Below, piece after piece: positions 14,580-24,022 of a stretch of DNA of 31,887 bases (position 1 is its first letter; every line of letters begins with the position of its first letter). The notes under the pieces were generated by a model, which saw only the letters and a program-made list of their open reading frames with translations, was not told where the DNA came from and did no database searches. The stretch is from an uncultured Bacteroidales bacterium. GTDB taxonomy: Bacteria > Bacteroidota > Bacteroidia > Bacteroidales > F082. The position numbers and the translations under genes are program-made. The stretch is taken from positions 1-31,887 of the forward strand of contig CALFIT010000255.1 in assembly GCA_937877465.1 (NCBI GenBank). The letters run 5' to 3'.

Positions 14580-17135
14580 TCAATGCACGATGGACAAGCA
14601 CTTGACCACCGTCGCGTTCTCGGTCTTGACCGTCACGACATACAGGCCTTCGCTCCAATCTGAAGTGTTGATGGTCAACGAATTGGAATCCGCATCGACT
14701 TTCATCACCACCTGACCCATCACATTGCAAACCTCGACACCCTTCATGCCATCGGCCTCGACGACGAGGCTATGGTCGGCGGGATTCGGGAACATGTTGG
14801 CATTCAGCTGGTTGTTCTCGTCGACGGCGGTTGGCGAATAGTAGACATGCAGGTAGAACAGGTTGGGGTTGAACCTCACCGAGGCCGGCGACGAGGTGCA
14901 GTCGGTGTTGCCATAGTAGGCGTAAAGACGATAGTAGTAGTCGCCTTGCTCGTTGGCCGTGTTGTCGGTATAATTAGTGGCATTGGCGCCGAGCAGTTTT
15001 ATGCGCTCGTAGGTGCCGTCTTCGCCACGTTTCCTGTAGAGGTAATAGCCCGAAAGCCCTTCTGCCGACGGGCGGTCCCACATCAACTTGATCTTGTAGG
15101 TGTTGCCCGTGTATTCAAACCAGAAGTTGGAGGGCGCAAGGCAGTCGCCCGCCGAAGCGCAGGTCTCGTTGCTGTGGGTCGACTCGCCGCCGTTGCCCAA
15201 TGCCGTCACGGTATAGCAGTGGCCACCCTCAACGCCGCTGTCGACAAAGGTGGTCCCTTCGGCAGCGAAGCCGTAAAGCAGCTCGTCGCGATAGATGTTG
15301 AAACCATAGGAAGGCATTTCGTCGCAGTGCCAATTCAGCACCAAGTCGCCTTCGTCGACTTCCGAAACGAGTCCGTAAGGAGCAGCCGTAGTCGCACCCG
15401 AACCGCAGTCGTTGTTGGCATTGAGAATGATGCCCTCAGCGATGCCGTTGGAGTTGCCTTGGTAGGTGTAGACGGTGTTGCCTGCCGCGTCCTTGATGAC
15501 GATGCTCATGTTGTTCACGGCGTTTTCGGGGGCTGTCCAGCCGAAGCTCACCCTACCCACCGGCACGGCGAACTCAAGCGTGGAAGGCACTGACCCCGTA
15601 ATCGTCATGCGTTGCACCTCGACGCCAGAAGTGGTGTAAAGCGAGACATAGCCGCCGTTCCAGCCAAGGAACGCCGTGCTTTGCATGATGATTTTCCAGT
15701 CGCAAACGGGGCTGACCAAAACCTTGTCGGCGACGACCGATGCGCCGCGCTGACCGTCGGCGACGGCAAAAACGCTGTAGGTATAGCAGTCGAAATACGG
15801 GATGTTGTCGTCGGTGAAGGCCATGTCCTCGCCAGGAGCCACATTGTCGAAAGCCGCCACCATTTGACCATTGCGGCACACCACGATCTGGTCGATGGAC
15901 TCAAGCGCGATGTTGGTCAACGAAACCGTGGGGTTCTTCCAAGTCAACGAGGCAGAGAGGGTGCCGTCTTGAGAAGGCGTCACGTTGAGTTGCGTCGGCG
16001 CGGCAGGCGTGGCGGCATAGTGGGCGGCAGGCACATAGTTGTAGATGACGCTCTCGCCATCGGTGTAGTTGTGTCCGTCGATGTCGAACCAACCGTCGCT
16101 GCTGCCACCCCAACCCCAGTTGAAGTGAACCTCGTCGTAGTCGTTGTAGCCGTCGAGCACATAGGCATGGCCGCCGCCACGATGCACCATCGGCCACTCC
16201 ATGTCGATGGCATTGATCATCAACTGCATATAATCCTCATGGGTGTAGTTTTCGCGGGCCAGGTTGACCATGGCTGTGGTATAGTCGAAAAACTGGGGCA
16301 TCCTTTGGCAGAGCTTCGAGGTGACGGCGCCGCTGCTGGTGGGACGATAGTTCATGTCGACCGAAACGCCCACATGGAACAGCAACGTCCCGACGGCCTC
16401 CAATTGCTCGACAGGCGCATTGGAAGCCAATACGTTAGGCATGTTGGCCCAGTCGTAGGTAGTCGCACCGAAATTGACGGTGATGGGTCCGTATTGGGGG
16501 TTGTCCTCAGGCGTATAGGTGTAGCTGCCTTGGCCTTGCACGGGATGGTCCCAATACTTCATCACCTGTGCCGCTGCCGTGGCCACGCAACCCGCATAGC
16601 AATGTCCGCCCGGGCCTGCGGGGTCGGCAGGACAACTGTAGTTGTAGGGATAGTTCTGGTTCCATTTGGTCTCGCAAAGGAAGCTGTCGGCCCTCCCGCC
16701 GTGGCGCGAAACCAAACGCCCTGTCTTTTCCAACATGGCCCAATCCGCCGCAACGGAAAGACTTTGGAAGCCTTTTTGTGCCATCTCATTGATGTACCGG
16801 CATTTGCCTTCAAGGTATTCCACCAAGGCTGGAGCCATGTCGTCGGGATGGAAAACGCCCTCGTCGGAATAGCCGACCACGGGACGCACACAGTCGTCGG
16901 CGGCCATGATGACGAAACCCGTTTCACCCACATTAAAGACATAATAGCAAGCCTCTCCCCTTTCGGAAAGACCGGTCTTGACCAATTGAAGGTCGGTGCT
17001 TTGGCGGGTGAACTCGAAATGGGCCGCGACAAAGCTTTGCGCCAAGTTGCGGGCGGTTGGCTCACCGATGGGACGCGCCTGTAGCGCAAGGCCGCACAAC
17101 AGCGTCGCAGTCAGGATAAGTAGTGTCTTTTTCAT
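14580..17135 (-). CDS. C10 (streptopain-like) cysteine peptidase 2, T9SS-secreted
   Basis: An 851-aa paralogue with the same layout as peptidase 1: signal peptide 1-20 (ends LQA-RP), propeptide to about 150, and a catalytic domain with Cys183 in YAGCVATAAAQVMKYWDHP and His323 in GGGHAYVLDGY, then FNWGWGG. Three fibronectin-like modules surround a GWNGG module at about 477-577. The sorting domain is NMFPNPADHSLVVEADG ... SEGLYVVTVK ... CLSIVH. The module at about 670-750 is nearly the same as in peptidase 1 (YTGNTYKIKL, GLSGYYLYRK, DGTYERIKLLGA). A 41-nt stretch around WDHPVQGQGS is identical in DNA, so the two duplicated recently or exchange sequence. No promoter motif lies in the 80-nt gap from peptidase 3, only a strong hairpin. 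Confidence 0.93.
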   Translation of the reverse strand: MKKTLLILTATLLCGLALQARPIGEPTARNLAQSFVAAHFEFTRQSTDLQLVKTGLSERGEACYYVFNVGETGFVIMAADDCVRPVVGYSDEGVFHPDDMAPALVEYLEGKCRYINEMAQKGFQSLSVAADWAMLEKTGRLVSRHGGRADSFLCETKWNQNYPYNYSCPADPAGPGGHCYAGCVATAAAQVMKYWDHPVQGQGSYTYTPEDNPQYGPITVNFGATTYDWANMPNVLASNAPVEQLEAVGTLLFHVGVSVDMNYRPTSSGAVTSKLCQRMPQFFDYTTAMVNLARENYTHEDYMQLMINAIDMEWPMVHRGGGHAYVLDGYNDYDEVHFNWGWGGSSDGWFDIDGHNYTDGESVIYNYVPAAHYAATPAAPTQLNVTPSQDGTLSASLTWKNPTVSLTNIALESIDQIVVCRNGQMVAAFDNVAPGEDMAFTDDNIPYFDCYTYSVFAVADGQRGASVVADKVLVSPVCDWKIIMQSTAFLGWNGGYVSLYTTSGVEVQRMTITGSVPSTLEFAVPVGRVSFGWTAPENAVNNMSIVIKDAAGNTVYTYQGNSNGIAEGIILNANNDCGSGATTAAPYGLVSEVDEGDLVLNWHCDEMPSYGFNIYRDELLYGFAAEGTTFVDSGVEGGHCYTVTALGNGGESTHSNETCASAGDCLAPSNFWFEYTGNTYKIKLMWDRPSAEGLSGYYLYRKRGEDGTYERIKLLGANATNYTDNTANEQGDYYYRLYAYYGNTDCTSSPASVRFNPNLFYLHVYYSPTAVDENNQLNANMFPNPADHSLVVEADGMKGVEVCNVMGQVVMKVDADSNSLTINTSDWSEGLYVVTVKTENATVVKCLSIVH

Positions 17136-17168
17136 TGTTTATCAGATTTTTAGGTTATTTATTATGAA

Positions 17169-17196
17169 GAAAGGGAACACCGTAATGTTCCCTTTC
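17169..17196 (-). terminator. Perfect 11-bp hairpin between C10 peptidases 3 and 2
   Basis: GAAAGGGAACA and TGTTCCCTTTC pair over 11 bp around a 6-base loop, 19 nt after the peptidase 3 stop and 33 nt before the peptidase 2 ATG. What follows on the minus strand (TTCATAATAAATAACC) is AU-rich but not a clean U-tract. It may act as a partial terminator or an mRNA-stabilising processing hairpin within a dicistronic message. Confidence 0.65.
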
Positions 17197-17215
17197 ACTG
17201 TGCTTGCCGTCGTGA

Positions 17216-19489
17216 TTAATGAACCACCGAGAAACGCTGCGTGGCTTGGCGCACGCCCGTCTTGACGGTGATGGTGTAGATGCCGGGTGCGAAATGGCTC
17301 GTGTTGACCACCATGCCGTCTTCGCTGCAATCCTGCCGATAGACCACTTGGCCCATCATGTTGTAGATGGTCACCTGCTGCAAGCCCTCGGCCTCGACGC
17401 TCATCAGGGCGTTGGCGGGATTGGGATACACGCTTAGGCCTTCTTCGCCGTTCTCGCTCACCGAGGTCACTTCCACATGGACGAAGTCTTGGTCGTCGTT
17501 GGTCCAAGCGGGCGTCGACTCGCAATAGCTACGATAGGCGGTCACCTTATAATAATAGTCGCCGGCGTCGGTCACGTCGAAGTATTCGCGCTCGGCCTTG
17601 TCGACCGTGGCGATGACCTCATACGCAATGCCGTCGTTGCTGCGATAGACCTTGAACGATTGCGGGTCGGTGTCGTAGCTCCAAGTGAGCAGCGTGCCGA
17701 AGCCTTCGTTGGTCCAGTCATACACGCCGTTGAAGTTGGTCGGAGGCTCGCAGCCGCCGCAGTCGTTGTCGCCGGTATACATCGTGGCGGGCAGCTGGTT
17801 GGAGTTGCCCGAATAGCTGTAGACCGACTGGTTGGCCGAGTTCTTGATGTTGATGGTCAAGCTGCTGACTGCCGTTGAAGGCGCCACCCACTTGAAGGTG
17901 ACATTGCCTTCGGGCATACGCACCTGCTGGCTGATGGGTGTCGAACTCGTCATGGTGATCTCGTCGATGACCGTGTTGAATGCGTTGAGCACTTGGATCT
18001 TGCCGCCGTTCCAGCCTTGGAAGTTGGTGGTCTGGCCGATGATTTTCCACGTGCAGGTGGGGCCATATTGGTAGGTCTTGTCCGAGAAACGGCCTTTGAC
18101 ACCGTCGGTGACGTAGTAAAGGCGATAGGAATAGCAGTCGTAGTCGCTCACTTGGTCGACGAAGCTCATTTCCTCGCCCGGGGCGATGTTGCTTTGCGAG
18201 AAGATCTCGACATCATTGCGCAGCAGCACCACTTGGTCGATGTTGGTGATGGCGTTGCCGCCCATGTTGACCTCAGGGTTGGTCCAGCGGATGACACCCG
18301 TCTTGGAGTGGGCGTTTTCGGCCTCAATGGTGTAGTCGACAGCGGCAATCAGGCCGTCGTAGACATAATCGGGAATCATGTCGAGGATGGCGGAATGGTT
18401 CTCCGTGAAGTGATAACCGGGGGCGTTCATCGTGGTAAGCGAATAATAGGAGTTGCCGTAGCCGCTCCAGCCCCAGTTGAAGTGGAAGAAGTTGTCGCTG
18501 GCCCTATAGCCGTCGCAGCCGAAGGCATGGCCGCCTTGGTTGGGGTCGGAGGCCGAATAATACATCGGGAAGCCCTCTTCGAGGCAGGCCACAAGCTCTT
18601 CGATCCATTCGTCCAAGGTGTAGAGTTCGCGATAGAGGTGACGCGAGTTGGGCGTGTAACGGAAATAGTCGGCGATGGCACCGGGGACGTCAGCCGAATA
18701 GGCTCCCGATCCGCTGCCGGAATATTGCATGTCGACGGCCACGCCGCAGTGGTACATCAAGGTGGCGACAGCCTGGTAGTTGCTGTTGTTGCACGAGTTA
18801 GGCATGTTGGCCCAGTCGTAGGTGGTGGCACCGAAATCGACGGTTTGCGTAGGATAGCCGCTGGGCGTGTAGCTGTGTTGGCCGTTGCCCTGGATGGGCC
18901 AGTTCCAATGCTTCATCACCATCGACATGGCGGTGGCGACGCAGCCAGCGTAGGCGTGGCCGCCAGGGCCGCTTCCCGAAGGGCAATACATGTTATAGGG
19001 CGAATCCTGGTTCCAGCTCGTGGTCAAGATGGGCTGGATATCGTGATGACCACGGCTGTTGCCGCCCAAGTTCATAACGCCATAACGCTCCACGTTGGCC
19101 CATTGTTCCATCGTCAGGGCATCGGGTTCGGGATTGTTGGCAATGGCGTAGTCGATCTCGCGGGCATAGTAGCCGAGATAGTAAACCAAGCCGTCGGGCA
19201 TGTGGTTCGGGTCGAAGTTGCCCTCATCGGAAATGGCAAGGATGGGCTTGGCCACGTTGTCGGCAGAAACGATGACGAAACCGCCTTCAAAATTAAACAC
19301 ATACAAGGCATCCACCCCACTTGCGGTCTGCTCGGTGTAGACGAGGTCGAGGGTGGTGACTTGCTTGGCAGCGTTTTGCTGCGCATACTTCATGCCGACG
19401 CGACGGGCTTGCTCCACGCCGACGGGCGAAGCGACGAGCTGACCCGCAAACAGGGCCAAAGTCGTCATAAGAAATAAAGATTTTCTCAT
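17216..19489 (-). CDS. C10 (streptopain-like) cysteine peptidase 3, shortest copy, T9SS-secreted
   Basis: A 757-aa protein: signal peptide 1-20 (ends LVA-SP) and propeptide to about 150. The catalytic domain has Cys183 in YAGCVATAMSMVMKHW and His321 in GGHAFGCDGY. The usual NWGWGG is NWGWSG and the next strand is YGNSYYSL. One fibronectin-like module (about 375-472) and the GWNGG module (478-577, C-terminal Cys pair CGGC) follow. Only one further fibronectin-like module comes next (583-660), so it lacks one module found in copies 1 and 2. The sorting domain starts at GLSVYPNPANALMSVEAEG and ends FSVVH. It has its own promoter and probably also transcribes peptidase 2. Confidence 0.93.
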   Translation of the reverse strand: MRKSLFLMTTLALFAGQLVASPVGVEQARRVGMKYAQQNAAKQVTTLDLVYTEQTASGVDALYVFNFEGGFVIVSADNVAKPILAISDEGNFDPNHMPDGLVYYLGYYAREIDYAIANNPEPDALTMEQWANVERYGVMNLGGNSRGHHDIQPILTTSWNQDSPYNMYCPSGSGPGGHAYAGCVATAMSMVMKHWNWPIQGNGQHSYTPSGYPTQTVDFGATTYDWANMPNSCNNSNYQAVATLMYHCGVAVDMQYSGSGSGAYSADVPGAIADYFRYTPNSRHLYRELYTLDEWIEELVACLEEGFPMYYSASDPNQGGHAFGCDGYRASDNFFHFNWGWSGYGNSYYSLTTMNAPGYHFTENHSAILDMIPDYVYDGLIAAVDYTIEAENAHSKTGVIRWTNPEVNMGGNAITNIDQVVLLRNDVEIFSQSNIAPGEEMSFVDQVSDYDCYSYRLYYVTDGVKGRFSDKTYQYGPTCTWKIIGQTTNFQGWNGGKIQVLNAFNTVIDEITMTSSTPISQQVRMPEGNVTFKWVAPSTAVSSLTINIKNSANQSVYSYSGNSNQLPATMYTGDNDCGGCEPPTNFNGVYDWTNEGFGTLLTWSYDTDPQSFKVYRSNDGIAYEVIATVDKAEREYFDVTDAGDYYYKVTAYRSYCESTPAWTNDDQDFVHVEVTSVSENGEEGLSVYPNPANALMSVEAEGLQQVTIYNMMGQVVYRQDCSEDGMVVNTSHFAPGIYTITVKTGVRQATQRFSVVH

Positions 19490-19533
19490 TGTTTTGTAAC
19501 TATTTTAATTGATTCTGTTCGGTTTTAAAGGCG

Positions 19534-19564
19534 CAAAGATAGTGTTTTGCTTTGTAATGGGCAA
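19534..19564 (-). promoter_or_regulatory. Promoter of C10 peptidase 3
   Basis: On the minus strand, TTG (19564-19562), a 20-base spacer and TATCTTTG (19541-19534) fit the Bacteroidota consensus. The predicted leader is about 40 nt. Confidence 0.55.
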
Positions 19565-19591
19565 TTTTTACCCCAATTATCCTTGAATTAA

Positions 19592-22500
19592 TCACATCTT
19601 CACCACTTTTTGCATCACGGAGCCTGCCTTGGCATTGACCTTCACCATGTAGACACCGGCTTGCAGGCGGCTCATGTCGAGCACAGCCGAACTGTTGTTG
19701 GCGGGCATCTCCAACACACATTGCCCGACGAGGTTGAACACGCTCACCGAGGTCATGCCTTCGGCTTCAACGGTCAACAGGTCGGAAGCGGGGTTGGGAT
19801 AGAGTTTCACGTCGGCAAGGGCGTTCTCGCCCACCGAGGCATCGGTGAAGAAGATAAAGTCGTCGCCACTGTCGGCCAAGGCAAACTCGGACTCGCACTC
19901 GGGATAGACGGCTTTGACCTTGTAGTAACGGGCGATGCCGTATTCGGTTGAGGTGTCGACAAATACCGTTTCGGTTATCCCTTCCACCTCGGTGATGGCA
20001 TCGTCGGCCATGTGGTCGATGATGACCACGGTGTAACTGTCGGGGATGCGGTCTTCAGGTGCGGTCCATCTTATCGAAATCCAGCCATCCTGCCTCAGAT
20101 CGGTCGGGGCCGGACAAGGCAAGACAGGCGGTTCGGGTGGTTCTGGTGCTTCAGGAGTAGTGACGCAAGCCTCGTTGGAAGTGGTCTCGTAGTCGGCGCC
20201 ATGCGCCACAATCTGATAGCAGTAGGTCTCGCCTGCCGTCAGGTCCTCGTCGTCGAATCCGACGGTTTCCACCTCGCCGATGGTCGCGCCGTTGCGGACG
20301 ACGGAATAGGAAATGGCTTGGAAGGCGGGCTGCCAACGCAGGCTGACGGTCGTTTCCTCCTCGTCCAACTCGGCTTGCAGGACGGGCGTCGTCGACCAAT
20401 CCACCTCCACGAAGAACTCATCAGGGATGATGTAGGCTTTCGCGTAGGCCGATGTGCAGTCGGTGGCATCGTAATAGGCCGAAACCGCATATTGATACAC
20501 CGTGCCTTGGACGGCGGTGTTGTCTTTCAGCGTGGTGGCTTTCACCGACTTGATGCGTTTGTAAGGCTCGTCGCCGGTCTTGCGATAGACGAAATAGCCC
20601 GTGGGCGAAGCGTTGTCGGGAGCGTTCCAGTCAAGCTGCACCTTGTTGTTGCTCGTGAAGGAATAACGCAGGTCGTAAGGCGGCTCGCAGCCCGTGCCCG
20701 AGGTGGCGCAATACTCGTTGGAGTTGGCCGTCTCACCGCCGGTGCAGAGTGCCGTGACATAGTAGCAATGGCCGCCTACGGTGGTGTTCTCGTCCACATA
20801 GCTCAGTTCGTGCGACATGTTGAACAAGAGGCCGTCGCGATAGATGCAGTAACCAAATTCGGGCGTGTCGTCAGAGTCCCAAGAGAGGACGATGGTTTGG
20901 TCGTTGTCGGGGTCGACTGTGGCTAACAAATGATAGGGTGCCGCGCACGACACCTCGTTGCCGCATGAGTTGTTGAGCGTGCGGAGCAATCCGGCCTCCA
21001 AGCCCGACGAGGGGCCTTCGTATTGGTAAACGATTTGGTTTTCAGCGTCCTTGATCTTGAACGAGAGGTTGCTGATGGCGGAGTTAGGCTCGGTCCAATA
21101 AAGGTTGTTGTTGCCCAAGGCCATCTGGAACCGTTGCATCTGTGCGCTTGAGGTGGTGGTGGTCAGGAAGTCGATGTAGGAACCCGCAGCGTTTTGCACC
21201 GTGATGCCGCCGCCGTTCCAGCCTTGGAAGTTAGCCGAGGTCATGATGACCGTCCATTCGCAATAGGGGCCAAACACCGCCTTGACGATGGACGTGCGTC
21301 CGTAGTTGTCGCCGTCGACGGCCAACACCGCATAGTCGTACTGGTCGAAGAAAGGCGCTTCGTCGTCGTAGGTCATGGCTTGGCCAGGCTGCACGTTCTC
21401 AATCTCTTGCACGACGGCACCGTTGCGCTTGACGATGACTTTGGAGAGCGAGGTCAAAGGCAATCCGGCCTCGGTCTCGGTGGGGTTGACCCACGAGAGG
21501 TGACCCGTCAGCGACACGTCGCTGTCGATGTTCACGCTGAGGCCCTCGGGGGCTTTCGGCATGCCGTCGAAGACGTGATCAGGGACGAAGTCGTAGACGA
21601 TGGCTTGGCTGCCCGTATAATCGAAGTCCTTGCCGTCGATGAGGAAATAGCCATTCGACGAGCCGCCCCAACCCCAGTTGAAGTGGAAGAGGTCGTCGGC
21701 ATCGTAGCCGTCGCAAACGAAGGCATGGCCGCCCTCGCTGCTCTGACCCGAATAATAGATCGGGATGTGCTGGTCGATGTTCGACTTCAGCAAGGCAATC
21801 CACTCGTCGTAGTTGGCGCCTTTGGCGATGTGCGTGGCGCGGTCGGAATAAGAGAAATAGGTGTTGATGGCGATGGGCACGTCAGCCGAATAGGCACCGC
21901 TGCCGCCGGGTTCATACATCATGTTGACCGACACGCCGCAATGATACATCAGCGTGGCCACGGCCTGCTTCTGTTCCTGGGTGGCACCCGTGCCGTAGTA
22001 GTCAATCATGTTGTCCCAATCGTAGGTGGTCTCGCCGAAGTTGGCGCTGAGCGTCTGTCCGTTCCACTGGTAGGAATGCTCGCCTGTGCCTTGCGTCGGC
22101 CAGTCCCAATACTTCATCAGCTGGGCCATGGCCGTGGCGACGCAACCCGTAGGGCAGCCCGAAGGACAATACATGTTGTAAGGCGAGTCTTGGTTCCAAC
22201 GCTGCTGCACCAGCGGCCCGACGAGGGGGTTGTTCCTCTCGGGACGCATCACGCCATAGTCTTCGAGGTTCTTCCAGCAGCAAAGCACATCTGACGATGC
22301 CGTTTGGCCATGCGCCACCATCGTCGCGATGCCTCGCGAGGTCTCGTCCATCATGAACAAGAGGCCGTCGGGGGCTTGGCCGTAATCGAACCGGCCTTGG
22401 TCGGAATAGCCGATGATGGGCAGCGAGCAGTCGTCGGCAGCCACGACGACAAAGCCTCCGTCGAAGTTGAAGACATAGGCCGTGGCCATGCCATTGTCGG

Positions 22501-22672
22501 CACGGAAGGTATGCGCCAAGTCGAGGCTTTGCACCGCGTTTTTGGCAAACATGGCCTTGTGTTGGACGAAATTCAGTCCCAAACGCTGCGCCGTAGCCAC
22601 GTCGACGGGCTTGGCTTGGAGCGTGGTGATGCCCAGCAGAAGGGCAAGGATGACGAGTAAATTCTTTCGCAT
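19592..22672 (-). CDS. C10 (streptopain-like) cysteine peptidase 4, longest copy, T9SS-secreted
   Basis: A 1026-aa protein: signal peptide 1-20 (ends LQA-KP) and propeptide to about 150. The catalytic domain has Cys177 in SGCPTGCVATAMAQLMKYW (the loop before the Cys is about six residues shorter than in the other copies) and His316 in GGHAFVCDGY, then FNWGWGG. After the first fibronectin-like module and the GWNGG module (470-572) come four rather than two or one fibronectin-like modules (about 577-660, 663-747, 755-840 and 853-930). A Pro/Glu hinge EAPEPPEPPVLPCPAP lies between the last two. The sorting domain is VKLYPNPASDLLTVEAEGM ... QAGVYMVKV ... KVVKM. The extra modules probably lengthen a stalk or add binding surface. 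It is preceded by its own -7 element. Confidence 0.93.
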   Translation of the reverse strand: MRKNLLVILALLLGITTLQAKPVDVATAQRLGLNFVQHKAMFAKNAVQSLDLAHTFRADNGMATAYVFNFDGGFVVVAADDCSLPIIGYSDQGRFDYGQAPDGLLFMMDETSRGIATMVAHGQTASSDVLCCWKNLEDYGVMRPERNNPLVGPLVQQRWNQDSPYNMYCPSGCPTGCVATAMAQLMKYWDWPTQGTGEHSYQWNGQTLSANFGETTYDWDNMIDYYGTGATQEQKQAVATLMYHCGVSVNMMYEPGGSGAYSADVPIAINTYFSYSDRATHIAKGANYDEWIALLKSNIDQHIPIYYSGQSSEGGHAFVCDGYDADDLFHFNWGWGGSSNGYFLIDGKDFDYTGSQAIVYDFVPDHVFDGMPKAPEGLSVNIDSDVSLTGHLSWVNPTETEAGLPLTSLSKVIVKRNGAVVQEIENVQPGQAMTYDDEAPFFDQYDYAVLAVDGDNYGRTSIVKAVFGPYCEWTVIMTSANFQGWNGGGITVQNAAGSYIDFLTTTTSSAQMQRFQMALGNNNLYWTEPNSAISNLSFKIKDAENQIVYQYEGPSSGLEAGLLRTLNNSCGNEVSCAAPYHLLATVDPDNDQTIVLSWDSDDTPEFGYCIYRDGLLFNMSHELSYVDENTTVGGHCYYVTALCTGGETANSNEYCATSGTGCEPPYDLRYSFTSNNKVQLDWNAPDNASPTGYFVYRKTGDEPYKRIKSVKATTLKDNTAVQGTVYQYAVSAYYDATDCTSAYAKAYIIPDEFFVEVDWSTTPVLQAELDEEETTVSLRWQPAFQAISYSVVRNGATIGEVETVGFDDEDLTAGETYCYQIVAHGADYETTSNEACVTTPEAPEPPEPPVLPCPAPTDLRQDGWISIRWTAPEDRIPDSYTVVIIDHMADDAITEVEGITETVFVDTSTEYGIARYYKVKAVYPECESEFALADSGDDFIFFTDASVGENALADVKLYPNPASDLLTVEAEGMTSVSVFNLVGQCVLEMPANNSSAVLDMSRLQAGVYMVKVNAKAGSVMQKVVKM

Positions 22673-22713
22673 AGTCTATGAGATTTTTGTGTTTTACTTC
22701 CGAATTAGGCGGG

Positions 22714-22721
22714 CAAATATA
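22714..22721 (-). promoter_or_regulatory. -7 promoter element of C10 peptidase 4
   Basis: TATATTTG on the minus strand lies 42 nt before the ATG, in the 56-bp gap after the 421-aa gene. A -33 box would have to lie inside the end of that gene and is not clear. Confidence 0.45.
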
Positions 22722-22728
22722 AGGAATT

Positions 22729-23994
22729 TCAGGTTTTCTGCTCCTTTTTCTTTGCCGCAGGGAACAAAATGTTGTTCAAAATGAGCCTATAGCCCGGCGA
22801 ATTGGGATGCATGTCGAGTTCGGTGGGCGGGTCGCCGACGATGTGCTGGTAGTCTTCGGGGTCGTGGCCGCCGAGGAAGGTCCAGAAGCCGTTGCCGAAG
22901 TTGCCGTGGATGTAGCGGTCTTCGTTGAGTGCCGCGTTGTCGCCCAAGACGACCACCGACGGTTTGACCACGGCCTTGTTGAAGGCCGTGGTCTGGCCCA
23001 TGAAGCCCTTCACCAAACGCTCGTGGCATTGCGTGAGCATGGTGGGCACGGGGTCCCACTTGGCCGAGAAGTCGAAGAGCAGGAAATAGTCGTTCTGTTC
23101 CTGCACCTTGCGTGAGCGGCCTTGCGTGACGTCGATGTTGGAGATTTCGTATTCCTGAGGATTGGTCGACAGGCTGAAGTCGGTGAAAGCGAAGCAGTTG
23201 TCGTAGTCCAAGCGTTGCGGGTCGCCGCTGCGGATGGGGTCGCCGTCAAACATATAGTCGCAGATGTCGAGTCCGTCGGCGGCCAAGGCCACATCGAAGC
23301 TGTCGGGGGCCGAGCACATGGCGAACATGTAGCCGCCGCCTGCCACAAACTCACGAATCTTCTTGGCCACGGCCAATTTCAGCTGCGACACCTTGGTGAA
23401 GCCCCAGCGTTGTGCCGTGGCTTCCTGTGCACGCACGTCTTCCTGATACCAAGGGTAGTTGCGGTAGCGTGCCCAAAACTTGCCGTATTGTCCGGTGAAG
23501 TCCTCGTGGTGCAGGTGCAGCCAGTCGTAGGTGGGCAGCACGCCTTGCAGCACCTCGTCGTCGTAGACCACATCGTATGGGATTTCGGCGTAGGTCAGCA
23601 CAAGGGTGACGGCGTCGTCCCAGGGCAGGTTGTTCTTGGGCGCATACACCGCCACGCGCGGCACCTTTTGCAGCTTCATCTCATCCATGTTGACGCCTGG
23701 GTCGGCGATTTCGGCGAGGATGGCGTCGGCTTGCGCGTCGGCGATGACGTTGTAAGAGACGTTGCGCATCTTACATTCGCGCTCAAACATGTCGTGGTAA
23801 GGGATGAGGTAGCTCCCGCCCCGATAATTGAGCAGCCAACTGATTTCCACCTCGCGTTGCAGCACCCAATAGGCCACGCCGTAGGCTTTCAGGTGGTTGG
23901 TTTGGGTGTTGTCCATCGGGATGAGGAGATAGGCGGCTTGCGACGGCATCGCCAAAGAGAACAAAGCCAATATGACAAAAAACAGTTTTCGCAT
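22729..23994 (-). CDS. Secreted Bacteroidota protein often labelled 'asparagine synthetase B' (label not supported)
   Basis: A 421-aa protein with signal peptide MRKLFFVILALFSLAMPSQA followed by AYLLIPMDNTQTNHLKAYG. It matches a conserved Bacteroidota family that databases often call asparagine synthetase B. I see no N-terminal glutaminase Cys2 and no PP-loop ATP motif (SGGxDS), so that name looks wrong. Family-like segments are YDWLHLHHEDFTGQYGKFWA, VAGGGYMFAMCSAPDSFD (resembling a glutamine-amidotransferase/ThuA-like fold) and the C-terminal HGNFGNGFWTFLGGHDPEDY. Function is unknown; it acts outside the cytoplasm. The frame extends upstream to 24246, but the ATG at 23994 gives the signal peptide and follows a -7 element by 21 nt. 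It lies between two C10 peptidases on the same strand. Confidence 0.8.
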   Translation of the reverse strand: MRKLFFVILALFSLAMPSQAAYLLIPMDNTQTNHLKAYGVAYWVLQREVEISWLLNYRGGSYLIPYHDMFERECKMRNVSYNVIADAQADAILAEIADPGVNMDEMKLQKVPRVAVYAPKNNLPWDDAVTLVLTYAEIPYDVVYDDEVLQGVLPTYDWLHLHHEDFTGQYGKFWARYRNYPWYQEDVRAQEATAQRWGFTKVSQLKLAVAKKIREFVAGGGYMFAMCSAPDSFDVALAADGLDICDYMFDGDPIRSGDPQRLDYDNCFAFTDFSLSTNPQEYEISNIDVTQGRSRKVQEQNDYFLLFDFSAKWDPVPTMLTQCHERLVKGFMGQTTAFNKAVVKPSVVVLGDNAALNEDRYIHGNFGNGFWTFLGGHDPEDYQHIVGDPPTELDMHPNSPGYRLILNNILFPAAKKKEQKT

Positions 23995-24014
23995 CTTCGA
24001 GAAATAAAAACTTG

Positions 24015-24022
24015 CAAAAGTA
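24015..24022 (-). promoter_or_regulatory. -7 promoter element of the 421-aa secreted protein
   Basis: TACTTTTG on the minus strand lies 21 nt upstream of the ATG at 23994, a short predicted leader. It supports 23994 over the longer open frame to 24246. Confidence 0.55.

Noticed and set aside
22729..23994. Annotation as asparagine synthetase
   Set aside because: No N-terminal nucleophile Cys, no PP-loop and a clear signal peptide; the common database label is not supported by the sequence.
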